A DNA stretch of 8,430 nt from contig JAKAAZ010000159.1 in assembly GCA_021802085.1 (NCBI GenBank), forward strand, positions 1 to 8,430, given 5' to 3'. The notes under the pieces are model-generated. The model saw only the letters and a list, made by a program, of their open reading frames with translations. It searched no databases and was not told the DNA's origin. Positions 6,563 through 8,430 of the stretch are shown piece by piece. Position numbers and translations under genes: made by a program. The stretch is from Acidobacteriota bacterium (GTDB lineage: Bacteria > Acidobacteriota > Terriglobia > Terriglobales > Acidobacteriaceae). Each line of letters begins with the position of its first letter. The first letter of the stretch is position 1.

Positions 6563-6592
6563 AAATTAGACATTCTGAGTAGAATCACAGTG
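6563..6592. promoter_or_regulatory. 30-bp divergent spacer between kdpD-N and the KdpD-like kinase gene
   Basis: Only 30 bp separate the two start codons, so the promoters must overlap or lie in the opposite genes. A small dyad, ATTCT-GAGT-AGAAT (6572-6585), sits in the middle. For kdpD-N, TTGAGT (6601-6606, inside the kinase gene) and TCTACT (6578-6583) are 17 bp apart on the minus strand. For the kinase, TAGAAT (6580-6585) is a -10-like hexamer that would start transcription at or beside its ATG. Neither gene has a convincing ribosome site. These motifs are weak individually. Confidence 0.4.
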
Positions 6593-8056
6593 ATGTTGCA
6601 ACTCAAGACACCTCATGTTGCTCGCTATGCTGCCTCGACGCTCATTGTAGCGCTCGTGGTCTGGATTTATTTTTCTTTCCTGCATGTGAACCACACGACA
6701 GTCGCGCTTACGTTGCTGTTGTATGTCCTTTTTGTCGCGAGCCGGTGGGGGCTTTCCAATGCAGTCTATACTTCGATTCTTTCCACCGTGGTGTTGAATT
6801 TTTTCTTTCTACCGCCCATTGGGAAATTTACCGTTGCCGATCCGGAAAACTGGGTTTCGCTGGGAGCCTTTCTTGTCACCGCCATCACCGCCAGCAGACT
6901 TTCCAACCGGGTGCGGGATGAAGCGAAGGAGGCAAAACTCCAACGGCTGGAAATTGAGCGCCTATATGACTTCAGCCAGCAATTGTTGACGACGGACAAC
7001 ATTCTCGATCTGCTGAACTCCATTCCCCGACTGGTTACAGCAACGTTCCTTACCGAAGGCGCGGCTCTGCTGGTCAACAGCCGGGGGCGTGTGTACCACT
7101 CCGGTAGAAGCAGGGAACAGATCAGTGAAGAGAGTCTCCGCGCCGCCGCCAGCCAGCGCGAGATCCAGAGAGATGAAAATACCGCTATTTGCCTGGTCCC
7201 GCTCATGATGGGACTGCGCCCGATCGGCGCGCTTGGCATGGTGGGAAACTGCCCATCTCGACAAAACCTGGAAGCCCTGGGAAGTATGGTCGCCATCGCT
7301 GTCGAACGCGCTGGCGCCGTCGAGCAACTGGGTAAGACAGAGGCCGCGCGCGAAAGTGAACGCATTCGCAATGCACTGCTCGACTCCGTCACCCATGAAC
7401 TGCGTACACCGCTCACTTCCATTACCGGCGCCATCACCAGCCTGCGTTCTCAACTGCAATTGGACCCACAGCAAAAAGACGAACTGCTGAGCATTATCGA
7501 CGAAGAGAGCGGTCGCCTGAATCGTTTGATTGGCGAAGCGGTGGAGATGGCCCAGTTGGATGCACATGAAGTGCAGTTGGATCGCCAACTTCATTCTGTT
7601 CAGGAGTTGGTCGATCAGGCGTTGAAGAACGCGCAGGAAATCGTGCAGGACCATCCAGTGAGCGTGCGTCTGCCCGAGAATCTCAAGCCGGCCTTGCTGG
7701 ATTTGCGCATGGTGGAAAAGGTGCTTCATCATTTGCTGGAAAATGCAGCGAAATATTCGCCTCCGGGAAATCCGATTTTTGTCAGCGCGGAAGAGACGAA
7801 AGACGCATTGGTGGTGAGCGTAGCGGACCGCGGAGTTGGAATCGACATGCTGGAAAAGAGCTTTATTTTCGACAAGTTCTACCGTGGGATAGGACAGCGA
7901 TACCGCGTACATGGAACGGGTATGGGACTGGCAATTGCCAAGGCCATTGTGGAAGCGCATGGGGGCGACATACAAGTGACAAGCCAGGTAGGGCAGGGCT
8001 CCGTCTTTTCCTTTGATTTGCCTCTTCAAGTCCCCTCGGTAGATGCTGGCGGCTAA
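6593..8056 (+). CDS. Membrane histidine kinase equal to the C-terminal half of KdpD (DUF4118 + GAF + HisKA + HATPase)
   Basis: This is the kinase expected to phosphorylate KdpE. The 487 residues begin with the four-helix DUF4118 membrane domain of KdpD (helices near 11-30, 35-51, 54-73 and 86-101, with NFFFLPP at 69-75). A basic stretch (102-118) and a GAF-like region (about 125-250) follow. The H-box is THELRTPLT with His268. The ATP-binding domain has the N box (Asn384), DRGVGID, FDKFYRG and GTGMGLA (441-447). Joined to the 382-residue protein it makes 869 residues, close to one complete KdpD. I chose the ATG at 6593 because the membrane domain starts immediately after it. The open frame extends upstream to 5852, but that part is antisense to kdpD-N and unlike the family. 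A GTG at 6590 is an alternative. Partnership with KdpD-N and KdpE is inferred. Confidence 0.93.
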   Translation: MLQLKTPHVARYAASTLIVALVVWIYFSFLHVNHTTVALTLLLYVLFVASRWGLSNAVYTSILSTVVLNFFFLPPIGKFTVADPENWVSLGAFLVTAITASRLSNRVRDEAKEAKLQRLEIERLYDFSQQLLTTDNILDLLNSIPRLVTATFLTEGAALLVNSRGRVYHSGRSREQISEESLRAAASQREIQRDENTAICLVPLMMGLRPIGALGMVGNCPSRQNLEALGSMVAIAVERAGAVEQLGKTEAARESERIRNALLDSVTHELRTPLTSITGAITSLRSQLQLDPQQKDELLSIIDEESGRLNRLIGEAVEMAQLDAHEVQLDRQLHSVQELVDQALKNAQEIVQDHPVSVRLPENLKPALLDLRMVEKVLHHLLENAAKYSPPGNPIFVSAEETKDALVVSVADRGVGIDMLEKSFIFDKFYRGIGQRYRVHGTGMGLAIAKAIVEAHGGDIQVTSQVGQGSVFSFDLPLQVPSVDAGG

Positions 8057-8062
8057 ATTTGC

Positions 8063-8067
8063 GGAGG
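8063..8067 (+). promoter_or_regulatory. Ribosome binding site of the Asp-box protein gene
   Basis: GGAGG lies 9 nt before the ATG at 8077, in the 20-nt gap after the kinase stop. There is no room for a terminator in this gap, so read-through from the kinase gene is likely. Confidence 0.7.
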
Positions 8068-8076
8068 ACATTTTGC

Positions 8077-8430
8077 ATGCATAGGTTTCCTTTTTCTATC
8101 TGTTTGTCGGTTGCCTTCGGAGTTCTTTTTGCAGGCCCAGGGAACAGCGCTGCTGGCCACGCCAATGCGCAGACCATAGATCCGGCTTTGCTGCGTACTA
8201 TGCACTGGCGCAATGTCGGCCCGTTTCGCGGAGGTCGCACGCGTGCCGTATCCGGTGTGCCCGCCGAGCCCAACGTGTTTTACATTGGCGCGGTCAACGG
8301 TGGCGTCTGGAAGACCGACGATTACGGACGGACGTGGAATCCCATTTTCGATAAGGAATCCACCAGTTCGATTGGCGCGATTGCCGTCGCCCCATCGAAT
8401 CCAGATATCGTGTATGTGGGCAGCGGGGAA
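8077..8430 (+). CDS. Secreted BNR/Asp-box beta-propeller protein, sialidase/VPS10-like (3' end cut by window edge)
   Basis: The 118 residues visible start with a signal peptide (about 1-31: MHRFPFS, hydrophobic core, then an Ala/Asn-rich cleavage region ending NAQ). Next is WRNVGPFRGGRTRAVSG, a usual opening of long BNR-repeat proteins often annotated as VPS10/sortilin-like or glycosyl hydrolase. An Asp-box TDDYGRTW (80-87) follows GGVWK, and a second blade begins at IGAIAVAPSNPDIVYVGSGE. Members of this group are often around 1000 residues and exported; the substrate is not predictable. The ATG was chosen for its GGAGG ribosome site and the signal peptide that follows. The gene sits 20 nt after the kinase gene, but a role in K+ uptake is not suggested by the sequence. 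Confidence 0.88.
   Translation, partial: MHRFPFSICLSVAFGVLFAGPGNSAAGHANAQTIDPALLRTMHWRNVGPFRGGRTRAVSGVPAEPNVFYIGAVNGGVWKTDDYGRTWNPIFDKESTSSIGAIAVAPSNPDIVYVGSGE

Noticed and set aside
5852..6592. A 247-residue N-terminal extension of the kinase reading frame reaching back to an ATG at 5852
   Set aside because: It lies wholly antisense to kdpD-N, which has intact Walker motifs, and shows no resemblance to KdpD or other sensor domains. The DUF4118 membrane domain begins right after the ATG at 6593.
6962..8071. A 369-residue minus-strand open frame opposite the kinase gene
   Set aside because: It is a shadow of the kinase coding strand: low-complexity composition and no recognisable domain, while the plus-strand frame carries all kinase motifs.
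1..8430. CRISPR arrays, tRNA/rRNA genes, insertion sequences or attachment sites
   Set aside because: None seen: no repeat-spacer pattern, no transposase or integrase motif, and almost all bases are accounted for by the kdp genes and neighbours.

Overview
This window is a potassium-scavenging (Kdp) locus from a Gram-negative bacterium. A soil-type member of Acidobacteriota (Terriglobia-like) is my best guess. That rests on an OmpL-like outer-membrane porin placed ahead of kdp, a secreted Asp-box/BNR-repeat protein of the kind abundant in that phylum, moderately high GC, and the split KdpD layout. The assignment is inference and no marker gene is present.

Layout. On the minus strand, reading right to left, the first unit is kdpD-N (5414-6562), encoding the cytoplasmic ATP-binding and USP half of KdpD. 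It is followed by kdpE (4677-5417), coupled through a TTGA overlap and ending in an intrinsic terminator. Next comes a compact 102-bp control region. It holds four direct hexamers spaced exactly 11 bp apart that resemble KdpE half-sites, a possible -10 and a leader hairpin. The second minus-strand unit is porin (3183-4574), an unnamed 29-codon membrane peptide gene (3064-3153), kdpF (2972-3061), kdpA (1194-2969) and kdpB (1-1169, running off the left edge). kdpC would be expected beyond the window.

On the plus strand, diverging from kdpD-N across only 30 bp, lies a histidine kinase gene (6593-8056). It is equivalent to the membrane and catalytic half of KdpD. It is followed 20 bp later by the start of a secreted Asp-box protein (8077 to the right edge).

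How it fits together. The two KdpD halves should jointly sense K+ limitation or turgor and phosphorylate KdpE. KdpE would bind the hexamer array and switch on a transcript that supplies an outer-membrane pore, two tiny membrane peptides and the high-affinity K+ pump KdpFAB(C). The standout features are the KdpD split into two divergently transcribed genes, the 11-bp-phased KdpE-like array, and the small peptide gene between porin and kdpF. The longest stretch without a gene is 102 bp (4575-4676), so no region over 300 bases lacks a gene.
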